Part shown: positions 53,068 through 60,974 of the stretch, one piece after another | How the letters are laid out: each line of letters opens with the position of its first letter | Numbering within the stretch: position 1 is the first letter of the stretch | NCBI RefSeq assembly: GCF_034931125.1 | Contig: NZ_JAYGHM010000041.1 | Span: 1-64,000, forward strand | Origin: Rivularia sp034931125 | GTDB lineage: Bacteria; Cyanobacteriota; Cyanobacteriia; Cyanobacteriales; Nostocaceae | Direction: 5' to 3' | DNA: 64,000 nucleotides | The notes under the pieces: model-generated | Database searches by the model: none | What the model was told of the DNA's origin: nothing | What the model saw: only the letters and a program-made list of their open reading frames with translations | Position numbers and translations under genes: made by a program

Positions 53068-54687
53068 TCACAAATCAATCCCCTCCTCAGAACGATTTAA
53101 TCCATGCTTACGCTCAAGAAGAAGCTGCTGTCTTTCTTGTTGTGGTGCTTTCATTTTCTCTGTCTTCTTAGCAAATAGGGGAGTTTTCAATTTTTCCTCT
53201 TCAAAATCCAAAAATTCTTTCACCTCTTCTGGTGTTAGCCCTTTACCTTGAGGTGGCTTCAAAGGATCTATCGGTATAATAGCAATTGTTTCGCCACTAG
53301 TTCGTTTGAGGATATAGTTTTCTTTTTCAAGTAGTAGTGAATGGCGATCGCTCTTATAGTGTTTGCGTTTGTAACCAAGTAGTTCCCAGTATTTGCGGAT
53401 AACAGACGCAACTTGATTGGCGTACTGCTGTTGTTTGGCTGCATCGTCGGCTTTGGTTGAAAATTCCTGCATCTCAGATTTATCAGTACTTTTAGCCGAT
53501 ATATTAAACTTTTCTAATACTACTTTTTCTAAAGTTGGTTCGGGTTGAGTGGTAGTAAGGGGTTCCCCCCTGCGTTGTTGATTATTAATTTCTCTAATAA
53601 TGTATATTGCTACCAGCGTACTACCAGCTTCTTTTACAAGATTTTGGAATAATGGTTCTTGACGTAACTTTCTTAACCAATTGTCTTTAGAAGAGGAGCG
53701 CTTTTTGGGTTCTTCATGAGTAGGCGTTATTTCTAATGGTTTTTCTACTACGATATCCGCTTCAGAAATAGGTGGATATTTTTCTACTTCAACTTGTTTT
53801 TCTACTTCTTGAAAGGCTAACAATACTGCTTCTTTATCGCGTTGTGGTTCGTAGGACAAACCGCGTTTATAAAGCTGATTGATAGAATATCCTCGACCAA
53901 TTCTTCCACCCGCTATTTCTATACCGTTTAATCTAAAACTAACTCCTTGTATTTGTTGACTCTCTTTAGATAATCGCGGACGGACATATACGTCAAATTC
54001 CTTAAGTCTTGTAATGAATTGTGTATAGGAGGGAGAATTTTCTATTACTAAATCAATTCTATCTGCTATTAATTGTCTAACTGATGGTTTTTCCGATTTA
54101 TTTTTTAATTCTTTGATGCTAGGAGAACGCATCATGTTATCAGTTACTGTTGCTTCTATTCCTAATTCAACAAGCTCCGAAGCTATTCTTTCATTGCTGC
54201 AAGGACTTATTTGTAATCCAAATTCTTTCTCTAATTTCCTAGCAGCGACTTCGCTACGATACCAATCCCATGAATCGCTAACTACTTCCCCATCCATCCG
54301 GATTCTACTAGCAATAATATGGATATGTTCGTGGCTTTTATCCTCATGACGGGCGATTATAAATAAACTAGAAGCAAGTTCTTCTTCGCCGACGAATTCC
54401 ATTTCTTGTAGATAACGCGAGCCAATTTGGGCGTATTGCTGGTCAGTTAAATGCTCGTGAAATTCACCTTTTGGGTGGTCAATATCCCTATGTGCAACCG
54501 ATAAAATCATGTGAGCGCAAGCTTTTTGTAATTGCGGCTTTGCCCGTCGTATTGCTGCAAATTCTCCTGCAAATTCTCGCGGTGTATCGCCGTTCATATT
54601 AGTGTGAATAAGGGAAGATTTTTCCTTACCTAACACGTATTGAAGGGTGTTTAAAAAGTTGGAATGTTTAAAGATTTTACTTATCAA
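53068..54687 (-). CDS. MobP/MobV-like relaxase, 539 aa
   Basis: This is a relaxase/mobilization nuclease domain (PF03432 type) in residues 1-260. The N-terminus has MISKIFK and a Tyr (Tyr17 in LQYVLGK), the candidate nucleophile that nicks oriT. The metal-binding histidine cluster reads HEDKSHEHIH (114-123, with His121 and His123 as the HxH pair). The C-terminal half is charged with a hydrophobic segment near 355-370 and a basic end, typical of accessory regions. The start is a TTG, chosen because MISKI fits the family's start. It follows mobC by 45 nt and probably shares its transcript. Confidence 0.85.
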   Translation of the reverse strand: MISKIFKHSNFLNTLQYVLGKEKSSLIHTNMNGDTPREFAGEFAAIRRAKPQLQKACAHMILSVAHRDIDHPKGEFHEHLTDQQYAQIGSRYLQEMEFVGEEELASSLFIIARHEDKSHEHIHIIASRIRMDGEVVSDSWDWYRSEVAARKLEKEFGLQISPCSNERIASELVELGIEATVTDNMMRSPSIKELKNKSEKPSVRQLIADRIDLVIENSPSYTQFITRLKEFDVYVRPRLSKESQQIQGVSFRLNGIEIAGGRIGRGYSINQLYKRGLSYEPQRDKEAVLLAFQEVEKQVEVEKYPPISEADIVVEKPLEITPTHEEPKKRSSSKDNWLRKLRQEPLFQNLVKEAGSTLVAIYIIREINNQQRRGEPLTTTQPEPTLEKVVLEKFNISAKSTDKSEMQEFSTKADDAAKQQQYANQVASVIRKYWELLGYKRKHYKSDRHSLLLEKENYILKRTSGETIAIIPIDPLKPPQGKGLTPEEVKEFLDFEEEKLKTPLFAKKTEKMKAPQQERQQLLLERKHGLNRSEEGIDL

Positions 54688-54732
54688 GAATGTTTGATAT
54701 TAAAGATTATATAAAGTTATTTATTATTATTT

Positions 54733-55170
54733 TTATTGTACATCTATATCTGATTCTTCGGTTGAGATATCAAGGTTTTCTTTCAAGATAGCCCACATTT
54801 CTTTATGCAATGAATCTAATTCTTCAACAAGCTTCATTGCATCTGTATTTAGAGATGATTGCTTACCCGATTGTGAAGCTTCTACAACAGTTTTTAGTTG
54901 TTTAGTAGTTGCTTTGAGTTGTGCAAGTTGGGCATGAAATTTCCATTGAGAGGCTGTAACTGGTGTGGTGATTTTACGTCTTAAGGAAGCGCGACGAATG
55001 TATTCAGAAATCGATAGCTGGCTAATTGAGGCTCGTTTTTTAATGATTTCGTCTTCAGAGGGGGAATAACTCACGGGACGAACAACGCGACTTTTAGCAC
55101 GGGATGCACTACTCGAACCCGACGATGCATTGGCTACCCGTTTATTCTTTTGATTGCGTTGTTGAGGCAT
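54733..55170 (-). CDS. MobC-like relaxosome accessory protein, 145 aa
   Basis: A basic Ser-rich N-terminus is followed by an RHH-like section (YSPSEDEIIKKRASISQLS, then SEYIRRASLRRK), as in MobC proteins, and a helical C-terminal region with an acidic end. MobC binds at oriT and helps the relaxase nick. It is the first gene of the mob pair. The oriT is expected in the 55171-55903 region. Confidence 0.8.
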   Translation of the reverse strand: MPQQRNQKNKRVANASSGSSSASRAKSRVVRPVSYSPSEDEIIKKRASISQLSISEYIRRASLRRKITTPVTASQWKFHAQLAQLKATTKQLKTVVEASQSGKQSSLNTDAMKLVEELDSLHKEMWAILKENLDISTEESDIDVQ

Positions 55171-55903
55171 ATTTAATTACCTGGTACACCAATACCGCAG
55201 CTTCAGCTTAACCAAGGCTTCTGGAGAACGTCAACCTTGTGGCAGCGGGCGGGCAAGCAATGTCTTGGTTACACCAAATATAGCGAAGATGCCAGGAGAG
55301 GTTTTTTCTAATGTTCTAGGAAGCTCAATACGCCCACTTTTATACCAATGGTTTGCTAGGGAGAAGAGGGACAAGGCGTGTATAAATTAAACATTGCTTG
55401 CATTTATTATGAGGAATACAACGCATGGGACAACATCCGTCACGGGGAAACAATATGCAAGGTGGAAACCACTGTCGGCGCACTCCAATCGTTAACTATA
55501 TGCAGGCTTCTAGCTGGAATACTGTGGTGATCGTCAAGGTGCAATGGATTCCAAAGTTGTGGAAACGCCCTTATCCACATGGGCAAGCGTAACTGTGACA
55601 GATTTAGAACGCTATTACAGACTCCTATAGAAACAAGGAAAGTCATGCAACATACGGGTTTTTCTTAACAAGAATAAAAAATATTTGTCCGCGCAATGTC
55701 CATCTTTATCGAATGCAACAACCTGCTAGTTTTGATGAGGATTGGGCGCGTATAAATTAAACATTGCTTGCATCATCAATCATGTTTGAACTGCTTTTAT
55801 GGCTGCAATACCATTAACCGCAAAGAGGTACATCGTTTTGCCTGTATACGTTAGCGCCGTTAACGATAATTAAGATAGTACTACATTACGGTAAGCATGA
55901 GAA
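55171..55903. other. Intergenic region upstream of mobC, candidate oriT area
   Basis: No convincing gene is seen in 733 nt. Two copies of a 24-mer starting GTATAAATTAAACATTGCTT lie 370 nt apart (55380-55403, 55750-55773) in the same orientation. CTTGTGGCAGCGG (55236-55248) recurs inverted at 60940-60952. Short peptides of 28 and 11 codons follow the 24-mers (ATG at about 55410 and 55790), but I do not call them. An origin of transfer is likely here by position, without a confirmed nic site. Confidence 0.45.
55380..55773. repeat. 24-bp direct repeat pair, 370 nt apart
   Basis: GTATAAATTAAACATTGCTT plus GCAT occurs at 55380-55403 and 55750-55773. Each copy contains a TATAAA and is preceded by a GGC-rich stretch, so each could be a promoter core or binding site. 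Confidence 0.8.
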
Positions 55904-56593
55904 TTATATTCCCGTTTTGTAGGAATTGTCGTTAACGTCGTCGTTAATGCTATTACTGTAGTCGGATGCATCTTGAATAGCCTGTGTGCAGTCAGCGTTT
56001 GCGATTTGGTTGAAGTTACGAATAGTTGTGGTGGCTCGATTATCTTGCGGGAACCACTTTCCACGTCTTTTGTTTGGATGCTTCTTGTGCCACCCGGTTT
56101 TTTGCTGCACTAGCTCGTGGAATTGTATGTTTTTCTCCGAGGCTTCTTTTTTGATTTGATTATATTTAAGGTGGTATTTTTCTAGTAAGTGTGTTAAAGT
56201 GATTCCCCCATATCGTTCGGCATCATAAATTGTTTCTTTGTACTTTTCAATAACTTTAGTTTCTGGTTGAATATTTTTAATTTCATTTATCAGCGACTGT
56301 ATCATCGCTTCTAATTTATCCAACCTTTCATTTATTGCATGATTATCAACTATCGGTTTACCATTAGAAAGCGATAATTTATCTTCAAGTGCGGTAATTC
56401 GATTGGGAATAGTATCAATATTTTGTTGAAGATACTGCCCAATTGCTTCATTCATTATCTCAGTTTTTGTTAACCCAGTTGCATTAGATAAGGCTTGAAT
56501 TTCTTGTAACCAAGTAACGGGAATTCTTGCACCGATATTTTCTTTTGGTGGTTCTTTATTATTAGATGCGCTAACGAATGTAGAATCCGTCAT
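55904..56593 (-). CDS. RHH/coiled-coil DNA-binding protein, 229 aa
   Basis: Residues about 22-55 (ARIPVTWLQEIQAL, then TKTEIMNEAIGQYL) fit a ribbon-helix-helix. The segment 60-115 is a probable coiled coil, and a C-terminal module (about 130-190) contains LLEKYHLKYNQIKKEA and a basic Trp-containing stretch. The tail is Asn/Asp/Ser-rich. The architecture parallels the protein at 8509-9093. It probably binds plasmid DNA near the mob region. No ribosome binding site is clear before the ATG. Confidence 0.6.
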   Translation of the reverse strand: MTDSTFVSASNNKEPPKENIGARIPVTWLQEIQALSNATGLTKTEIMNEAIGQYLQQNIDTIPNRITALEDKLSLSNGKPIVDNHAINERLDKLEAMIQSLINEIKNIQPETKVIEKYKETIYDAERYGGITLTHLLEKYHLKYNQIKKEASEKNIQFHELVQQKTGWHKKHPNKRRGKWFPQDNRATTTIRNFNQIANADCTQAIQDASDYSNSINDDVNDNSYKTGI

Positions 56594-56819
56594 ATTGTTA
56601 TAGTTTTTTTATTAAATAAATCTTGTTTATATTCAACCATAATGGGAGTTATTGATATATCAACGCCGGTGTTTCATCATAAATAGCTTCGGCATAAAAT
56701 ATTTATTTTATTGGGTGTATATTCATATCATTATCATTTGCTAGCTCGCATTTCCCATAATCGATTACATCCGTTATTGCGTTTAACGTGATATTGATTA
56801 ATTGTAAGATATGTGATAA

Positions 56820-57230
56820 TTATTCATCTGATGTATTGGCTGTATTGTCTTCATCATTATTAATTAGTGTAGAGTCGTCGTTTGCATGAGGTACTTCTTC
56901 TACTGATGTTTGAGATGTAGTAGTGTTGCTAGTAGTTTTATTTGATTGTTCCGAATCCTTCTTGCTATTTATGTTTTTATTATCTTTTTTAGTATTAAGA
57001 TAAGAACGGATCGTACTAGGAGCTACAGTGATTCCTTCATCTTTCATAATTTTGGCAATCTCCGAATAGTCGTAGCCAGCATCGATAACTTCTGAAATTT
57101 GTTGTTTTAGACTTTCGACAAACTCGCGTAAACTTAAATCTTTAGGATTGTTCGCTTTTTGTTTTAACTTTTCACTAATTTTCTTTACCTTGGTTTCTGA
57201 ATCTTTGATACGCTGTACTCTTTTGGGCAT
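56820..57230 (-). CDS. Helix-turn-helix accessory protein, 136 aa
   Basis: Residues about 30-80 contain LREFVESLKQQISEVIDAGY, then YSEIAKIM, then TVAPSTIRSYL (pattern of an HTH that recognises DNA through the PSTIRSYL helix). Similar HTH proteins occur in mobilization or conjugation loci. The tail (85-136) is Ser/Thr/Asn/Asp-rich and probably disordered. Function is inferred from the neighbouring relaxosome genes. Confidence 0.55.
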   Translation of the reverse strand: MPKRVQRIKDSETKVKKISEKLKQKANNPKDLSLREFVESLKQQISEVIDAGYDYSEIAKIMKDEGITVAPSTIRSYLNTKKDNKNINSKKDSEQSNKTTSNTTTSQTSVEEVPHANDDSTLINNDEDNTANTSDE

Positions 57231-57789
57231 TGTATTAATTGCATTGCTTGCTAAAACAATTACATCCTAAGAGGCACAACTAAAGAATGTAAATAGTTAG
57301 GAGTATTCAAAATAGTTTTTCATAAAAAATATTATCAATATTTACGTGTTCTCACTTATTTTTTTTAAATTAGAATATCAACTCTACGGGTTATCCTCAC
57401 CTGCCGAGTGTTTGACGATATCAGGAAGCGTACTAAGAATTCTTTCTTCTTAGAAGTCTATATTGATGATGAACGCTCTCTAGGTGGGATAGTATCCGCG
57501 ACATATACTCCCGTTATAAGAGGGCAGCAAGTGATTGATATAAGGAACCGGGGACTATCTGTTCCTACCGTAAAAATGGGCAATAGTTAACGTGGTTATT
57601 AGGAGTGTGTAATACAATTAATCTAGATAAAACAAATAATTTGATATTGATTGATTGAATAATTGGCATCCTCCGTCGTTAATGATTTTAGCTATTTACC
57701 ATTTGTGTCGGTGGAGCGGGAGATACGCTCTCCGAATATAGTTGTAATGTTTGTCATATGTCCAGATAAAATCGAATTACTGTTAACCT
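57231..57789. other. Intergenic region before the second mobC
   Basis: A GTG-initiated 60-codon frame (57408-57590) has no recognisable motif and I do not call it. A hairpin GGAGCG/CGCTC-TCC lies at 57712-57732, about 60 nt before mobC2, and is an oriT candidate by position. Confidence 0.4.
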
Positions 57790-58242
57790 ATGCCCGAAGA
57801 TAACGCGATATCAAAACTAAGAGATGCGATAAAATCTCGCAAAAAGTCTGCCAATATAATTCCAACAGAAGAGCGTACCATCACGATAACTTTTCGAGTA
57901 AATTCTTCGGAAAAGCAGCGGTTAGAAGAAAGATGCGAGGGAATTGTGCAAAGTGATTATATTAGAGCAAGGTTATTTGAATACCCACTTCCCCGACGCA
58001 AGGTAGTAATGTCTGATATTAATCGGGAGGTGCGCTACGAATTGAAGCGGTTATCGGTTAATATTAATCAGCAGACTAAAGCGATAGATAAAGCTGTGGC
58101 ATCGGGAATACAACCGCTATTGAAAGATGTTAAAACTTACATCCGAGAACTAAAATCAATTGCTAAATTGATGAAACAAATACGCTCCGAATTAGATGAA
58201 AGCGCTTTGGGTGTTACTAAGCATTCGGATATTGATGAATGA
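57790..58242 (+). CDS. Second MobC-like relaxosome protein, 150 aa
   Basis: Residues about 28-75 (TITITFRVNSSEKQRLEERC, then SDYIRARLF) match the strand-helix-helix of MobC/RHH accessory proteins. The C-terminal half is helical (LKRLSVNINQQTKAID-type pattern typical of MobC). It lies 54 nt upstream of a short relaxase-like gene on the same strand, so the pair mirrors the mobC/relaxase pair at 53.0-55.2 kb in opposite orientation. Confidence 0.7.
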   Translation: MPEDNAISKLRDAIKSRKKSANIIPTEERTITITFRVNSSEKQRLEERCEGIVQSDYIRARLFEYPLPRRKVVMSDINREVRYELKRLSVNINQQTKAIDKAVASGIQPLLKDVKTYIRELKSIAKLMKQIRSELDESALGVTKHSDIDE

Positions 58243-58296
58243 ATAATGAAAATTTTAGATACTCAACAGTTGATCGATGCTTTCGTTTTGCTGTAA

Positions 58297-58824
58297 ATGA
58301 ACGGTAGAATTACCAAACACTCTTCGTTTGTGACTGTTACCCGATTGGTATTATCTAAGCTAGGGGGGAAGATAATTGGCGGTAATATGTATGGTGAGGA
58401 TATTAAGGGCTTGGTGCGAGAGTTTACGATATCGGGAAATTTAGGAAAGAACGTAAAATCACCTTGCTACCATTTGGTATTACATAGAGAAAGTATTGCC
58501 TCGCCGAGTGATGATAAATCGGTAGAAATTGCTGAACGTCTTTTGGCTTGCGTGTTCGTATTATCGCAACTTAAAGGAGATTTACGATTAGCTGAAAATC
58601 CAGATAAACGCTTATCGGATGAGATGTTATTGCAGTTGATTGATAAATTTATTGATGAAGAATTGGCTGCTTACGATTATTTTGTAGCGATTTCTCCAAG
58701 TGGTGATGCGATTCATATTGTTGCCAGTCGGATTAATTTTGTAACGGGTAAAGCTATTGCTACATGGAAAGATAAGCAGCATATGCAACGTGGATTAGAG
58801 TTAGTGCAATTAGATGAGCATTGA
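58297..58824 (+). pseudogene. Short relaxase-like protein lacking catalytic residues, 175 aa
   Basis: The order ITKHSSF, then GGKIIGGNMYGED, then a YHLVLHR-type strand, then DAIHIVASRINF follows the relaxase N-terminal domain. Against the intact relaxase in this window, the nucleophile Tyr region reads RLVLSK with no Tyr and the His cluster is reduced to SPSGDAIH, with only the last His kept. The protein also stops after about one third of the normal length. It is either a decaying relaxase or a repurposed DNA-binding remnant. It keeps its own mobC and an intact frame. Confidence 0.6.
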
Positions 58825-58891
58825 GTGAGAGAATTAATATTGCGATCACGACTGAAAAGTTTGTGTTCCTGCTTTATGATTGAAGCGTCAT

Positions 58892-59518
58892 TTAATCAAT
58901 ACCAAACCGTAAAATCTGGTTTACGCTCAATTGCAAATCTGGGAATGTTGGTGAGTTAATGATTTCGTCGCCACGAAATTGAGTAAGCTTGTATTCGTCG
59001 TCTTCTAGTACATAAACCGATATGGTGGGTTGTTTGGGATTACCAATGAAAAGTTTGCCCCCTAAGCCCTTGTAATCCACAATCCAATATTCCGGAATGC
59101 CCATTTCTCCATAATCGGCAAGTTTCTTGAGGTAGTCATCACGCCAATTGGTACTGACAACTTCCACAATTAACTTCACCGAGCTAGCATATTCTATTAC
59201 CGATTCTTTTTCCCACCGGGTTTCCAAGCCAATAGTTTCTTCATTAAGAACGATGATATCGGGTTCATATCCAGATTTACCACTACGAGGTTTAACGATA
59301 CATTCTCTGGGAATAAACCATATTCCACGTTTACCAATTTCTCTAACCTTAAAATTGAGTTCATCAATAATAAAACCAGTCAATTTAGAATGCGTACCCG
59401 TGGGTTTTGGCATTTCTACGATTTCCCCATCATGTAGTTCGTAACGTACCGTGCTGTTTTCTGGATACCACGCTAGGAATTCATCAAATGTTACTAGTTG
59501 CGGTAAAGCTTGTGTCAT
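58892..59518 (-). CDS. Uma2-family (DUF820) nuclease-fold protein, 208 aa
   Basis: Uma2/DUF820 proteins are very abundant in cyanobacteria and have a PD-(D/E)XK fold. Here GYEPDIIVL (about 80-90), KLIVEVVS (about 112-120) and the following YGEMGIPEYWIVD segment supply the Asp, Glu-x-Val and Lys/Tyr parts of the fold. Cellular substrates are unknown. The start has GGGAGA 5 nt upstream. The divergent 59519-59864 region with an 8-bp inverted repeat (59552-59559 and 59590-59597) may be its control region. Confidence 0.8.
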   Translation of the reverse strand: MTQALPQLVTFDEFLAWYPENSTVRYELHDGEIVEMPKPTGTHSKLTGFIIDELNFKVREIGKRGIWFIPRECIVKPRSGKSGYEPDIIVLNEETIGLETRWEKESVIEYASSVKLIVEVVSTNWRDDYLKKLADYGEMGIPEYWIVDYKGLGGKLFIGNPKQPTISVYVLEDDEYKLTQFRGDEIINSPTFPDLQLSVNQILRFGID

Positions 59519-59864
59519 CGGATTCTCCCGTAGTTTCTTGACTACTGCACGCGAGCGTTTATTAATTATATTTATTGGTATTCTATGCGAACGCTCGTAT
59601 TTTATTAATTATGAATCAATTATTAATAGCTTTGTTTAAAGATTATCAATTTACCATGATTACTGGAAACATTACACCTTATTAATATTTACAATTAAAT
59701 AAAAACATTGATTTATTCACTTTCTCTCTAATATATTTTGGCAAATAAAGTTGTAAATCAAATAATTATTGTGATTATTACTTTTACTAACCTTTAATAG
59801 AACAATATTTGTACTTACTTTAATGGTATGATTTGGATAAAGTTTTGGGTGCTTTTAATAATTA
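59519..59864. other. Divergent intergenic region
   Basis: This AT-rich region lies between the Uma2 gene and the nucleotidyltransferase-fold gene. CGAGCGTT (59552-59559) and AACGCTCG (59590-59597) are perfect reverse complements, a possible operator. No gene is seen. Confidence 0.5.
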
Positions 59865-60323
59865 ATGATTCCAGAATTTGATGACAACGGAAATCTACCA
59901 CCGGGAATATATTTTTGCGATGATTGGGAGGAGTTTAAAGAAAGGTTTGGTTATACAACAAAACGCGCTCAAATGATTTTAGGTATGGAAGATGCAATGG
60001 CTTCTTTAAAAGCTGCGGGGTGTCGAATATTTTATATTAATGGCAGCTTTGTGACGAGCGAAACAAAACCAAACGATTTTGATGCTTGTTGGGACCCTGA
60101 TGCTGTTGATATCAACTACCTGAAAAAGAATTCTCCAACATTATTAAATTTTGCTAACAAACGAGCTGCCCAGAAAGCTAAATATAAAGGAGAATTGTTT
60201 CGTTCCGACCAGCCTTTAGATGATACAGGAAAAACATCTTTAGACTTTTTTCAAGGCGATAGAAGAGATAATAGGAAAGGGATTATCGCTATAGATTTAT
60301 TAAGGTGGGAGCCTGATGATTAA
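59865..60323 (+). CDS. Nucleotidyltransferase-fold protein (DUF6932-like), likely toxin-type partner, 152 aa
   Basis: Residues 59-73 (NGSFVTSETKPNDFDACWD pattern, Gly60-Ser61 and Asp71-x-Asp73) match the G-S...DxD active-site layout of minimal nucleotidyltransferases. A further Asp (Asp144) could be the third metal ligand. The short all-in-one domain with an N-terminal stretch resembles DUF6932-type proteins. It overlaps the downstream XRE gene by 8 nt. This is the arrangement of a toxin-antitoxin pair in which one member modifies a substrate with a nucleotide. Which member is the toxin is unproven. Confidence 0.6.
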   Translation: MIPEFDDNGNLPPGIYFCDDWEEFKERFGYTTKRAQMILGMEDAMASLKAAGCRIFYINGSFVTSETKPNDFDACWDPDAVDINYLKKNSPTLLNFANKRAAQKAKYKGELFRSDQPLDDTGKTSLDFFQGDRRDNRKGIIAIDLLRWEPDD

Positions 60324-60834
60324 AAATGACTTGGAATATGACGTTACCCTTTCTTGTGTTAATAAGATGGGGCGAGCAATCGCTATGTTAGAACGAGATG
60401 AAGATAAGAAGAATAATGACCCAGACACTTGGCAAATTCATTATGATGGCGTTACTTCTCAGCGTCAAGACCTTCAAGAGCAAGTAACCGAATATGAAGT
60501 GCTAATTGCCCATAATCCCAAAAACAAGATCGTGCTGCAAATCGAGAGTATGAATGAATTATCCGACTTATTAATTAAGGCGCGGATTGCTTTTAAGATT
60601 ACTCAAGAAGAACTTGCCTATTTATGTGACTTTACTACCGAACAAATCAAATTATTTGAAGATAAAGATTACCAAAATGCATCCTATGTTGATTTTTTAG
60701 CAGTAGCTAATGCTTTGGGAGTTGAGATTGCTGATGGTAAATTTATTGCTAATTTAGATGATTTTTTTAGACAAAGGTTGGCTCATATAAGGTTACAAAA
60801 TCATTTAGATGATAATATGAAAGCTGCTTCTTGA
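60316..60834 (+). CDS. XRE-family helix-turn-helix protein, putative antitoxin, 172 aa
   Basis: GGTGGGAG about 5 nt before the ATG gives a good start, overlapping the upstream gene by 8 nt. The N-terminal half is helical, with a coiled segment (about 50-80). The HTH of the Cro/CI type is at about 92-140 (TQEELAYLCDFTTEQIKLFE pattern, ending VANALGVEI). It probably represses the bicistron and may bind the partner protein. It closes a compact module with the nucleotidyltransferase-fold gene. Confidence 0.7.
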   Translation: MIKNDLEYDVTLSCVNKMGRAIAMLERDEDKKNNDPDTWQIHYDGVTSQRQDLQEQVTEYEVLIAHNPKNKIVLQIESMNELSDLLIKARIAFKITQEELAYLCDFTTEQIKLFEDKDYQNASYVDFLAVANALGVEIADGKFIANLDDFFRQRLAHIRLQNHLDDNMKAAS

Positions 60835-60974
60835 ACTATCAATCGATTTGGGCAGCATGACACGAGTAGTGAATATCAAATGAATGCGTTTACGGAAAAT
60901 AATCGAATTGTTTCTTCTACTTTCCCCATGTGAATGTAACCGCTGCCACAAGTTTTTACAACATTGCGCTCAAA

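Noticed and set aside
55440..55646. 68-codon minus-strand frame upstream of mobC
   Set aside because: No ribosome binding site or family feature. It lies in the likely oriT region with composition unlike the flanking genes.
57408..57590. 60-codon frame before mobC2
   Set aside because: GTG start without ribosome binding site, and no recognisable motif.
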